From: Cafeteria roenbergensis
Taxonomy: Eukaryota > Sar > Bigyra > Bicosoecida > Cafeteriaceae
Reading direction: 5' to 3'
Assembly: GCA_008330645.1 (NCBI GenBank)
Contig: VLTN01000008.1
Coordinates: forward strand, 1 to 64,000
Length of the DNA: 64,000 nt
The position numbers were made by a program, and so were the translations under genes. The notes under the pieces are model-generated. The model did not search any database, had not been told where the DNA came from, and saw only the letters and a list, made by a program, of their open reading frames with translations. Position 1 is the first letter of the stretch. Every line of letters starts with the position of its first letter. Below, piece by piece: positions 1 through 9,212 of the stretch.

Positions 1-828
1 CCTTCCACGATCATGGCTGCGGCGTCAGACCCATACACCGACCTAGCGATTCGGACGGTGTGTGCGATAGCCTGGGACGGCCTCTGCCGCCTCGGCAGCC
101 TGTTAGAGGAGGCGTGCCCTGCCGGGCGTCGAGCACTCCAAATCCAGGCGCTCACGCTGCATGAAGGTTCAAGCTGGCCGGCGTACTCGGTGACGATCCA
201 AGACAAAATGTCACCAAAAGGCGAGCGCGTGACCGTCTCGGCGGATCCCGCCTCGGCGTTCTACAACCCGGCGTCCTGCGGCTCCCCGTTCCTGGTGCGC
301 GAATACGTCAGGACGCGAGCGAGGCGCGGGCCGGGTCCCGCTTGGCTGACCAAGACGGGGCTTGCGGTGACGAAGCGTATGGTGACGGAGCTGGTGACCC
401 GCCACCGCCGCGACGGCCACCCGACGACGGGGCACGCCTTCCGCATCTCGGGCGCCACTTGGCTTTACACCTCAAGGAAGGCGTCAGTCATACGCATCGC
501 AAGCCTGGGACGATGGCACAATCCTGCCAGTGTAGTCTCATACATCAGAGAGAAACGCACCGTTTCTCTTACGCGAGGAGGATGCGACCGGGGGACGACA
601 CCATTTCTGACCCACGGGCGCAACCTCCTCGCCGCTCCGGCGTGCCGCACCTCCGTCCCGGCAGGCAGCGGCACGCGGCACCCTTCTCCGTACCCTCAAC
701 CTTGTTCTACGGAGGGTGCCCAGTGGCCATTCAATCAATGGGTGGCGCGGAGGCAGGCTGGGAGGTGGCTTGCGAGGTTTCAGTGCCCCTGTGGGTGCAG
801 ACTCCGAGCAAGGCACTGCCACTCCTAG
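1..828 (+). CDS. Tyrosine recombinase C-terminal catalytic domain, 5'-truncated by the window (Ngaro/DIRS/Crypton-type element)
   Basis: The frame is open from base 1; the first in-frame ATG is at 13, so the true start may lie outside. The protein shows the tyrosine-recombinase landmarks in order: an Arg in DGLCRLGSLLEEA (the RxSE-like first catalytic Arg), the H-x-x-R box in GHAFRISGATWL, then LGRW and the probable nucleophile Tyr in VVSYIRE. Such enzymes integrate mobile DNA by Tyr-linked strand exchange. The last ~65 codons look non-homologous and run into the first copy of a 188-bp repeat, so the functional protein may end earlier. The repeat arrangement downstream resembles the split direct repeats of Ngaro-like retroelements; a Crypton is the alternative. 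No reverse transcriptase belonging to it is inside the window. Confidence 0.75.
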   Translation, partial: PSTIMAAASDPYTDLAIRTVCAIAWDGLCRLGSLLEEACPAGRRALQIQALTLHEGSSWPAYSVTIQDKMSPKGERVTVSADPASAFYNPASCGSPFLVREYVRTRARRGPGPAWLTKTGLAVTKRMVTELVTRHRRDGHPTTGHAFRISGATWLYTSRKASVIRIASLGRWHNPASVVSYIREKRTVSLTRGGCDRGTTPFLTHGRNLLAAPACRTSVPAGSGTRHPSPYPQPCSTEGAQWPFNQWVARRQAGRWLARFQCPCGCRLRARHCHS

Positions 829-939
829 CCTGCTGGCGCCGGACACCTAACAGGTGCCCATTTGGCCACTGCTGGATGCGTGATCACCATTCCCTACGAT
901 CACACGCACCAGGGCGAATCGGAGGCGTTGCCGGACAGT
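752..939 (+). repeat. 188-bp direct repeat, copy 1
   Basis: This block is identical by eye to 1281-1468 (offset 529). It begins GGCAGGCTGGGAGG and ends GTTGCCGGACAGT. It overlaps the 3' end of the recombinase ORF. Perfect identity suggests the two copies were made together and recently, as expected for terminal or split repeats of a tyrosine-recombinase retroelement. Confidence 0.9.
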
Positions 940-1280
940 TCGGTAACCGGTTGGGTTCATATTTGTCCGCAGACGTAGATTCTACCCCGACAAAACAGAC
1001 GAGCCATCTGGCATCGTCACGACACTCTCTTGGGCTACGCGGCTCCCCCACGGCGTGCTGGGGGCTGCCCTCGGCGTGACTCAGAGGGTCCCGAGCTCTG
1101 GTCTACCCGCCTGCGTCGGCGGCCAAGACAAGCAGCTCGCCGGCAAGGCGCGCGCAGCGTGCGCTTCGCTTTGCCCGCCGTGCCGTGCGAACGCTCGCAC
1201 AGCACTCCAGGGCCCGTTGCGGTCGGCTTTGAGGTTGTGTGAGAGCAAAGCCGCATTCGTGACCCGCCCGCCCATCCCGC
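940..1280. other. Spacer between direct repeats
   Basis: These 341 bases separate the two perfect repeats. No convincing ORF or RNA is seen. In a Ngaro-like layout this would be the B-type unique part of the split repeat, but no second copy of it was found in the window. Confidence 0.4.
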
Positions 1281-1468
1281 GGCAGGCTGGGAGGTGGCTT
1301 GCGAGGTTTCAGTGCCCCTGTGGGTGCAGACTCCGAGCAAGGCACTGCCACTCCTAGCCTGCTGGCGCCGGACACCTAACAGGTGCCCATTTGGCCACTG
1401 CTGGATGCGTGATCACCATTCCCTACGATCACACGCACCAGGGCGAATCGGAGGCGTTGCCGGACAGT
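1281..1468 (+). repeat. 188-bp direct repeat, copy 2
   Basis: It is identical to 752-939 and leads directly into copy 3 with a short overlap at CAGTGCCCCTG. Confidence 0.9.
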
Positions 1469-1622
1469 GCCCCTGTGGGTGCAGTCACCGAGCAAGGCAC
1501 TGCCACTCCTAGCCTGCTGGCGCCGGACACCTAACAGGCGCCCATTTGGCCACTGCTGGAGGCGTGATCGCTATTCCCTACGATCACACGCATCAGCACG
1601 AATCGGAGGCGTTGCCGGACAG
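1466..1622 (+). repeat. Diverged partial third copy of the 188-bp repeat
   Basis: It aligns to 1311-1467 (offset 155) with a handful of substitutions, for example AGACTCCG to AGTCACCG and CACCAGGGCG to CATCAGCACG. It lacks the first ~30 bases of the full unit. It ends at GTTGCCGGACAG, exactly where reverse-transcriptase-like coding sequence begins, so 1622 is a likely element boundary. Confidence 0.8.
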
Positions 1623-1925
1623 GACGCCTTCCTCGAGCGCCGTGAGAAGGACAAGATGGGGGAGTACAAGAAGAGCTCAGCTACAAAGGACAACTTGAGC
1701 TCCATTGTGCCCTTCGTCGTCACGACCACGGGACGCATGGGACCGGCGGCCTTCGCCTTCCTCAAGAAGGTGGCGGACACGGCCTTCGGCGACCGGCCGA
1801 GGGAGCGTGCGCGCTGGGCCTTCCGCTGGCTGTCGAGGCTGAACGAGGTCATCGCCAAGGGACTGGCGACCCAGCTGATCGGGCAGACGCAGTACCTGCG
1901 ACAGCAGGTGGAGCGTATGCGGTGA
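1623..1925 (+). pseudogene. C-terminal fragment of a LINE-like reverse transcriptase ORF
   Basis: The frame encodes about 100 residues and stops at 1923-1925; an internal ATG is at 1656. The stretch SSIVPFVVTTTGRMGPAAF, followed by FLKKVAD, RWAFRWLSRLNEVIAKG and a basic end, resembles the conserved tail after the RT domain of LINE ORFs in protists (a 'PFVxTTxG...F...IAKG' pattern). The RT catalytic core is missing, so this is a 5'-truncated or interrupted copy. The upstream in-frame codons belong to the repeat and are not part of this protein. The family is assigned from memory of the motif, so it is tentative. Confidence 0.55.
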
Positions 1926-2110
1926 GCAGGGGCGGCTGATTGGCGACTCGAGGCAGTGTGATGGGAGTGATTTGGGCTTGGGACTCGGGATTGCGGGTTT
2001 CGCGCGGTTTGTGATTCATCGGTGATGGATTTGCTGGATTGGTTCTTGATGAGTCTGTGACTCGAGTGTGTGGCATGGTGACGCGAGTTTTCGGCACCCC
2101 CAACGATGTT
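1926..2110 (+). other. Probable 3' tail of the LINE-like element
   Basis: Non-coding sequence with strings such as CTTGGGACTCGGGATT and TGTGACTCGAGTGTG. A similar but degraded series lies at 6590-6720. It ends a few bases before the stop codon of the minus-strand ankyrin gene, so it may supply that gene's 3' UTR. Confidence 0.4.
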
Positions 2111-2113
2111 CAT

Positions 2114-5100
2114 TCAACAAGTATTAGCATACACCCATAACGTCCAAAGGCGGCGGCGATGCCATCGCTGGATCCGCTCGGCATTGTGAAGCACTTCGGC
2201 GCACACAGCGTTCGTGCAAAGAGCCAGCGCGTTCTTGCCAGTCTGCAGTCACAAACCCGGTCCGTTGGGCAGAGCAGCTGCAATCGAGTCTTTCGCCACG
2301 GCAAGCATCATGAACGGCGATCTCTTTAAGACCATGACCCAGGCTAGCACAGTAATCGTCCATTGCACACCGAAGCGCATGCCACTGGCACAACAGAGAC
2401 ATGGCAAGCTGTGCACCCTTGGAAAATTCACAGTGTTCTTGGCCTCCAGGTCGGCACCCCGGTCCAGCAGCAGCTCCACCGTGTCCTGGTGGCCACGGGA
2501 TGCGGCACGAACAAGTGCCGAATCACCATCCTGCGGCATCGCGTGCCCGCACGTCACCGCACCCAGTCGCCCCATCGCTCCCCAACCGACATCCCCTCCC
2601 GCGCCAGCGCCGCCTCCCACGGCTGCCCGCGACAGGATCACGACGACCTGACGCGTCATCGCCATCGCCGCCCCGCCCGCCCGTGATGCCCGGCGCGGCC
2701 CATCGCGCAGCAAACACACACGGCCGCCGCGCTCACGCTGCCCTTGGCCTCCAGGTCGGCGCCGCGGTCCAGCAGCAGCTCCACCGTGTCCTGGTGGCCA
2801 CGGGATGCGGCACGAACAAGTGCCGAATCACCATCCTGCGGCATCGCGTGCCCGCACGTCACCGCACCCAGTCGCCCCATCGCTCCCCTACCGACATCCC
2901 CTCCCGCGCCAGCGCCGCCTCCCACGGCTGCCCGCGACAGGATCACGACGACCTGACGCGTCATCGCCATCGCCGCCCCGCCCGCCCGTGATGCCCTGCG
3001 CGGCCCGTCGCGCAGCAACACACACGGCCGCCGCACTCACGGGTCCCTTGGCCTCCAGGTCGACGCCGCGGTCCAGCAGCAGCTCCACCGTGGCCTTGTG
3101 CCCACGGGATGCGGCACGAACAAGCGCCGAATCACCATCCTGCGGCATCGCGTGCCCGCACGTCACCGCACCCAGTCGCCCCATCGCTCCCCTACCGACA
3201 TCCCCTCCCGCGCCAGCGCCGCCTCCCACGGCTGCCCGCGACAGGAGCACGACGACCTGACGCGTCAACGCCATCGCTGCCCCGCCCGGGCCACCCGTGA
3301 CGCCCGGCGCGGCCCATCGCGCAGCAAACACACACGGCCGCCGCGCTCACGCTGCCCTTGGCCTCCAGGTCGGCGCCGCGGTCCAGCAGCAGCTCCACCG
3401 TGTCCTGGTGGCCACGGGATGCGGCACGAACAAGTGCCGAATCACCATCCTGCGGCATCGCGTGCCCGCACGTCACCGCACCCAGTCGCCCCATCGCTCC
3501 CCTACCGACATCCCCTCCCGCGCCAGCGCCGCCTCGCACGCCGGCCCGCGACAGGAGCGCGACCCCGCATCGCATCATCGTCATCGCCGCCCCGCCCGCC
3601 CGCTCTTGACGCCCTGCACGGCCTCTCGCGAAGCGGCACATGGCCGCCGCACTCACCTCATCTTTGGCCTCCAGGTCGGCGCCACGGTCCACCAGCAGCT
3701 GCACCATGACTGTGTCGCCTTCGGATGCCGCCCAAACAAGAGACGTTTCGAAACACTGCGACGCCGCGTGCCCGCATGTCACCGCACCTCGTCGCCCCAT
3801 CGCTCCCCTACCGACATCCCCTCCCGCGCCAGCGCCGCCTCCCACGGCTGCCCGCGACGGGAGCACGACGGCCTGACGCGTCGTCGCCATCGCTACCTCG
3901 CGCCCGCTCGTGATGCCCTGCGCGGCCCGTCGCGCAGCAACACACACGGCCGCCGCACTCACGGGTCCCTTGGCCTCCAGGTCGGCGCCGCGGTCCAGCA
4001 GCAGCTCTACAATGTCCGTGTGCCCCTCGGATGAGGCACGAACAAGCGCCGTATTACCATACTGCGACGCCGCGTGCCCGCACGTCACCGCACCCCGTCG
4101 CCCCATCGCTCCCCTACCGACATCCCCTCCCGCGCCAGCGCCGCCTCGCACGGCTGCCCGCGACAGGAGCACGACGCCGCATCGCATCATCGTCATCGCC
4201 GCCCCGCCCGCCCGCTCTTGACGCCCTGCGCGGCCTCTCGCGAAGCGACACATGGCCGCCGCACTCACCTCATCCTTGGCTTCCAGGTCGGCGCCGCGGT
4301 CCAGCAGCAGCTCCACCGTGTCCTTGTGGCCACCAAACGCAGCCAGAGCAAGCGCCGTATATCCATCCTGCGGCATCGCGTGCCCGCACGTCACCTCACC
4401 GCGTCGCACCATAGCTCGCCTGCCGACATCCCACCCCGCGCCAGCGCCGCCTCCCACGCCGGCCTGAGACAGGCGCACCACGCCCCGACGCACAACCGAC
4501 ATCGCCGCGCCGCCCAGCCCACCCGAGACGCCTGGCGCGGCCCGTCGCGCAGCAAACACACACGGCCGCCGCACTCACGCGGGCCTTGGCCTCCAGGTCG
4601 GCGCCGCGGTCCAGCAGCAGCTCCACCGTGTCCTTGTGGCCACCGAAGGCAGCCAGCACAAGCGCCGTATAGCCATCCTGCGACGCCGCGTGCCCGCACG
4701 TCACCGCACCCCGTCGCACCATCGCTCCCGTACCGACATCCCCCCCCCGCCAGCGCCGCCTCCCACGCCGGTCCGCGACACGAGCACGACGCCGCATCGC
4801 ATCATCGCCATCGCCCCCCCCCCCCCCGCGGCCCGCCTGTGACGCCCGGCGCGGCCCGTCACGCAGCAGCACACGACCACCGCACTCACGTTGTTCCGAG
4901 CCTCCAGGTCGGCGCCGCGGTCCAGCAGCAGCTGCACTGTGTCCGTGTGGCCACCTTGTGCAGCCCAAAGAAGCGCCGTAGCACCACCCTGCGTAGCCAT
5001 GCGCCCCCCCAAAACGCAGCCCTCACAGTATGCGACCGGCGTGGCCTCTCGCGAGCCACCCGGCGGCGCCCAGCTCGTCATGACACCGCCCCCATTGCCA

Positions 5101-5377
5101 CCGCGTCCCGGACCGCCCCATTTGCTTTCCCGCGTGATCCGTGGCGAAGAAGACCAACTGGTGGAGGAGAGAGACACTTGTTTTGCTGTATCGCGCTCCA
5201 TGCCCGTGGCAACGGGGGAGGCACCACGTCATGACAGCAAGCGCTCACGTCGGCATTTTCCCAGTCCACCTGCGCGCCGTCATCGAGCAGCCTACGGGTC
5301 TCAGCGGTGTTCCCGGCCTTGGCCGCCTCCCAGAGCGCGCCTACCAATGCCCCTTCATCCATAGCATGCGTGGCCAT
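2114..5377 (-). CDS. Ankyrin-repeat protein, 11 exons, one repeat per exon
   Basis: Exons in transcript order: 5249-5377, 4890-4988, 4579-4677, 4269-4367, 3963-4061, 3657-3755, 3351-3449, 3041-3139, 2737-2835, 2432-2530 and 2114-2242. Exon 1 (129 nt) starts at ATG 5377 (MATHAMDEGALVGALWEAAK). Exons 2-10 are each exactly 99 nt, that is 33 codons, one ankyrin repeat of the form GxTALxxAxxxGHxDTVELLLDRGADLEAK. Exon 11 (129 nt with stop) ends the solenoid with GKNALALCTNAVCAEVLHNAE and a basic Trp-rich tail. All introns are phase 0 with GTGAG-type donors (the last is GTGAAT) and CAG acceptors. The predicted protein has 382 residues. Ankyrin repeats bind other proteins; no catalytic domain or signal peptide is seen, so the partner is unknown. 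Confidence 0.85.
2432..4988 (-). repeat. Tandem array of nine ~306-bp ankyrin exon-intron units
   Basis: The landmark GGTCCAGCAGCAGCT (plus strand; exon 6 has an A variant) recurs at 2461, 2766, 3070, 3380, 3686, 3992, 4298, 4608 and 4919, a spacing of 304-311. Each unit is a 99-nt ankyrin exon plus an intron of 205-212 nt. Introns share long blocks, including CGCGCCAGCGCCGCCTCCCA. Exons 7, 9 and 10 are almost identical while exons 2-6 differ more, so the array seems to have grown or been homogenised mainly at its 3' (low-coordinate) end. Confidence 0.9.
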
Positions 5378-5525
5378 GTGGTCAGATGTGCGGGGAGGGG
5401 GGCGAGCGCTGGCTGGGATGGGCAGAGTGCACCGACGTTCACTTGGGCTTTGGTGGGGTCGGGAAATAGGGGCAGAGCAGGCAGCCAACATAGTTCGTTC
5501 AACGCAGGCCCAAGAACTAAAACAC
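5378..5525. promoter_or_regulatory. Upstream region of the ankyrin gene
   Basis: This G-rich 148 bp lies just 5' of the ankyrin ATG on the minus strand. No TATA box or other motif is recognisable. It is placed as promoter/5' UTR by position only. Confidence 0.25.
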
Positions 5526-6350
5526 ATGAAATTTCCTCATGCTTCCCAGCTTGCCGCGGACCGGCAAGCGGGATGCGACGGACATGCCACGACGGAAGTG
5601 ACCGCTTCGAGGCGTGGGGGGCTTTCGACCAATCCAGGGAGGCTGTGCTTCGAGCGATTGGCGGGACAGAAGGCGGCGCCATGAAGCGATGGAACCAGTG
5701 GCAGGCCATGGGGGGCAACGGTCGGCCGCTCCGAGGCATTGCCATTGATGATGAGAGAAACAAGCTTGCGCTCGCAAGGGAGAGCCCTCTTGTGCCCCCA
5801 TCACGCGCGGACGAGAGCGCTACCAGGGTCGGTTGCCGCGGCATCGGCGGCAGCCCTGGACGACCACGCGTCTGTTGCAAGTCCGCCAAGCCCGGTCGCC
5901 TCGAACCCGGAAGGAGCGTGGCGCGGCTCTGCTGGCGTTGCGGACGAAACTGCGCTGCCGGAACTGAGCACGTCGTGGTCGGGCAGCGACGGCACTCGCC
6001 AAGCTTCCGCCTCGACCTCCCCGGCGGAGAGAGGGGCCGCTGACGGAACCGTCTGCCAGAAGGCAGCAGCTGCAGCAGCATGGGCGGCTGCTCACTCCGC
6101 TGCCGGTGGCGCCCTTCAGTCGTCCGGCTCTTCAGGGAGTTCGTGTGTCAGCTCGCTGCAAGAAATCCTGGCCGCTGCGCGCGAGGCCGAGGAGGGTGAC
6201 TCTGCGGACGCGGCCTGCGGCATCGATGCCATTTGCCGTGCACGCGTGCGGGCGACGCCCCCGCCGCTGCTTCCTCTTGGGCAACACCGCAGCGGAGTGG
6301 GCAGCGTCCCGCACTGGAACAGCGAGGCCGCCGGCAGCGAAGCAGACTGA
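5526..6350 (+). pseudogene. Possible decayed coding sequence, unrecognised
   Basis: Two plus-strand frames look protein-like. One (about 5600-5780) reads DRFEAWGAFDQSREAVLRA ... GIAIDDERNKLALARE. The other (about 5830-6350, stop at 6348) is an Ala/Ser-rich segment containing SLQEILAAAREAEEGDSADA. They are in different frames with no convincing intron between them, which suggests a frameshifted relic. Minus-strand frames here also stay open because of the high GC, so coding status and even strand are uncertain. No family was recognised. Confidence 0.25.
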
Positions 6351-6499
6351 GGAACACCCGCCGCTTGGCCCAAGCATTGCTGCCGATAGGGCTGCGCAAG
6401 GAGCGAATCTGCGCCATCCTCTGCCGAATGGAGGCAGCGAACCGCTGGGCCATCGCAACGAAGGGGTCGACGTTGCCTGAGAGCTGCGGGTGTCTGGCC

Positions 6500-6730
6500 T
6501 CCGCGGCGTTGTGAGGCGGGTTGGTCACCGTCATGAACCCGCAGTTCGCAACTCGTCCCAGGGTGATGGCGATGATGTGGGACGAGCACTGGGATGTGGG
6601 ATTAGGACTTGGGACTGGGCTAGCAAGTTGGCGCGACCTGTGACACTGCTGGGGGGAGGGGGGGCGTGGACTTCCTGGACTAGCTTTGGTGAGGCTGTGA
6701 ATCGTGTTTGTGACGACAATCTTGTGCTGC
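6500..6730 (+). repeat. Degenerate copy of the LINE-like 3' tail
   Basis: The series GGACTTGGGACTGGGCTAG, GGCGCGACCTGTGAC, TTCCTGGACTAG and GAGGCTGTGAATCGTG matches the order of related strings in 1960-2070. This suggests a second, older element end. Just upstream, the plus frame ANRWAIATKGSTLPE could be a remnant of the RT tail. Confidence 0.35.
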
Positions 6731-7108
6731 TGTCCCCTCGAGTTGAGCGGCCGCCGCCCTCAAGACAGGGCAACATCCCCGGGCCCGCTCTGCCACACGG
6801 CAGGCGCGGGCCATCCAACTCGTTCGCAAACTCGCCCTCTGGGCGGGCACACCGGTTCGAGCCCACGTGGGGCTCACCGGCCGCACCCGTACCCGTACCC
6901 GCCGCGCGCACGCGCCCCGAGTGGCGTGTATGTGCATGTGCTCGATTCGCTCGTTTGACCCCTCCCTTCCGTCCCTCGGGCGACCCCGTGTGGTCCCCGC
7001 CGCGCCGAGCTTGAGCCATATAGGTCAACACCAGTCCTTCACCCGCACGTGGCCGCCCAAAGTCCATATATACCAGCAAGGCAGATGAAGCCTGGCGACG
7101 TGGGCTGC
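6731..7108. other. Intergenic, no gene seen
   Basis: No credible ORF. A TATA-like run CCATATATACC lies at about 7061-7071, immediately downstream of the minus-strand hydroxylase gene, where it could serve 3'-end processing instead of initiation. Confidence 0.4.
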
Positions 7109-9004
7109 TCAAGGCTCCATCTCCTCAGCGCGATGCGCTGGGAGCCACGGGTGCTTCAAGACCACCTGCACGACAGCCCTCGGTTGTGAGCAAACGTTGG
7201 CCACTTCGTGAAGGAAGCTGTCATCAAAAAATATCACCCGGCCGTTTTCCCAAGGTTTCCAGCGGCTCTCCACGTTGCGTTGTTCGGGAAACGCGTCGTC
7301 CGGACCTGTCACGCGCAGCGCCGCGCAGTGGGAAGCGGACACCAAGCCCGTTGACCACGGGTCCGCCGTGGCGATCGGCTGGCGTTCGCAGCTGGATGGT
7401 GAGGTCCAGCACAGCGAGGACTTGTTGTCCCCGGCCAAGACGCAAGACGACCGCCCGCACTTTGGGCTGCTCGGCTGGCTGGGCGGCGCCAGTGCAGCTC
7501 TTCGGCGCAGGGCTCGCTGCTCTGCTGCCGTTGGCGATGGAACAGCGATGCCCAAGTGCATCTTCAGCTGCCCGTTAGACCGTCCATGGTGAGCTCGAAG
7601 ACTTGTCCTTGGCCCAAGCTCGCTGTATCCGGTGCGGAGAACTTGGATGGCTTCGCTTGCACCAGCTGCTTGTGAGACAAGATCATGCCTTGTTGTCGCC
7701 TCAGCCACGGCAGATATCGCAGCAGTGACCGCGCACAACACAGGAGATCCCCGGCTGCACCTCCAGGGCAGTCGGATTCGGTCCGCTGGCACCCTGGCCA
7801 GTCTGGCTGCCCAATCCAACAGCGCTGCCGACTCCACGGTGTCGGAGCGCCCCAGTCTCTCATCGTGCCAAAAGCCGCTTGCGCTGTACTGACGCCACTC
7901 TGGGACGGGCGGCGCGTCAATGTGGCCGGGCTGCTTCGGAGCGTCGAGCGGGTCAGAAAGATAGTGCAGACACTCCGCCTGCCTGGACGCGCTTTCGCCG
8001 TTTCTGATGGAGACCCACTCTTCCCGAAGAGCCGGAGCCGCAGCGATGAGAACGTCTTGGATGCGGGCAAATGCTTGTCGCGTAGATGCGAGTTTCCAGC
8101 CGGACCAGGGCCCGAACGAGTGCCACGGCCGGGACAGCAAGCCCCGCCTCCACGAGCCAGGTGCTTGCCAGACGCTAGGTATGGCACCTGATGCGACGCC
8201 CGCTGCTGCCACTTGCACCCATTGCTCCCAGAGTGCAGCTGCATCGCCTGGCTTGCCCTCGGCGCGGCGAGCGGCAGCAGCCCGCCCCAGGAGAGCCAAG
8301 TGCCTGGACAAGGAGCTTGCCGGACGCCGGCGACTGTTCCCACGCGCCAACGCATCGCCAGCGTCCGTAGGCGGCCAATGCAGCTGCCCCCCAGGAGTTG
8401 CAGCCTCAAAGTGCGCCAGTGCAGCGAGTGCGTCGCCGGCGCAGTCGGCGGCATCGGATGCGAGCAGCCCGACCGCAGCCCTGAGATCCTGCAGTTGACG
8501 GCCGTGCAACTGTTCCAACGCAACAAGGCTTTGCTGCGACTTGGCCACTGCGCGCAGCGCGGCTGAGTGATTGCCTCGTGCCCGCAGTGACTCTGCCAGG
8601 GAAGCCCATGCCTGCAGGAGCCTGTGCAGGTCCGCTGGCCGCAAAGGGGTGTCTCGGCCGGCAAGGCGCTGTGCAGTGGCGACTGCGTCCTGGTGCAGCC
8701 GGAACGCGGTTTGGTCGAGCCTCAGGGCGTCGGCAGCCTGGCTCGCGACCAGGAGCAGCGAGAGCCGCTCCCGTTGCAGCATCGGATCGAGGCTAGCCCG
8801 TGCCTCCTCGGCCCCATTGGACGCGATTCGCAACGCATCTCCGAAGGCTCCCACGGCGAGCATCCCCCTGGCGGTCGCAAGCAGGTCCAGCGCGGCGTGG
8901 TGTTTCTCAGCACTTGCGGCGGAACACGCTGCAAGCACGCTCAGGCACAGAGCAATCGCTCGCGGGGCCAGGCCCAGCGCAGGGCGATGCGGGATACGCG
9001 GCAT
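7109..9004 (-). CDS. Secreted aspartyl/asparaginyl beta-hydroxylase-like protein with helical repeat region
   Basis: The chosen start, ATG at 9004, gives a 631-residue protein beginning with a hydrophobic signal segment (LAPRAIALCLSVLAACSAASA); the open frame extends further 5' but without signal or homology. Residues ~40-300 are Ala/Leu/Gln-rich helices like TPR pairs. The C-terminal domain carries the ASPH-family iron(II)/2-oxoglutarate signature: HHGRSNGQLKMHLG (ligand His ~483), WENGRVIFFDDSFLHEV (second His ~599) and Arg ~609. Family members hydroxylate Asp/Asn in EGF-like domains in the secretory pathway; that substrate is inferred here. Unusually, about 115 residues with several Cys lie between the two ligand His, far more than usual. 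The gene is divergent from a glycosyltransferase, with 208 bp between the ATGs. Confidence 0.8.
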   Translation of the reverse strand: MPRIPHRPALGLAPRAIALCLSVLAACSAASAEKHHAALDLLATARGMLAVGAFGDALRIASNGAEEARASLDPMLQRERLSLLLVASQAADALRLDQTAFRLHQDAVATAQRLAGRDTPLRPADLHRLLQAWASLAESLRARGNHSAALRAVAKSQQSLVALEQLHGRQLQDLRAAVGLLASDAADCAGDALAALAHFEAATPGGQLHWPPTDAGDALARGNSRRRPASSLSRHLALLGRAAAARRAEGKPGDAAALWEQWVQVAAAGVASGAIPSVWQAPGSWRRGLLSRPWHSFGPWSGWKLASTRQAFARIQDVLIAAAPALREEWVSIRNGESASRQAECLHYLSDPLDAPKQPGHIDAPPVPEWRQYSASGFWHDERLGRSDTVESAALLDWAARLARVPADRIRLPWRCSRGSPVLCAVTAAISAVAEATTRHDLVSQAAGASEAIQVLRTGYSELGPRTSLRAHHGRSNGQLKMHLGIAVPSPTAAEQRALRRRAALAPPSQPSSPKCGRSSCVLAGDNKSSLCWTSPSSCERQPIATADPWSTGLVSASHCAALRVTGPDDAFPEQRNVESRWKPWENGRVIFFDDSFLHEVANVCSQPRAVVQVVLKHPWLPAHRAEEMEP

Positions 9005-9212
9005 GCCGCATGCGTCGGTCACCGGCCGGGTCGGGGGTGCAAGCTGGCGCGTGCCGAACGCTCGGTTGTGTGCAATGGCGCGGCCGGCTCTGCCCTCTCG
9101 TGCAGCGCCGCACTCGGCCTCGTCCCCCGCGCAATCGCACCAACGGCCTGTGCCAGAGAGCCCCCCGGCTTGTGCGACGTGCCCCAACGTGGTTGGGGTA
9201 TTCTGGGGGAGC
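9005..9212. promoter_or_regulatory. Shared promoter of hydroxylase/glycosyltransferase pair
   Basis: Only 208 bp separate the two divergent ATGs (9004 minus, 9213 plus), so the core promoters must overlap or share this segment. No TATA box is visible. Confidence 0.5.

Noticed and set aside
2432-4988. CRISPR-like regularly spaced repeats
   Set aside because: The ~306-bp period is an ankyrin exon plus intron; both parts repeat and there are no unique spacers.
6830-6880. tRNA-like GGTTCGAGCC string
   Set aside because: The flanking bases do not form a T-stem or a cloverleaf.
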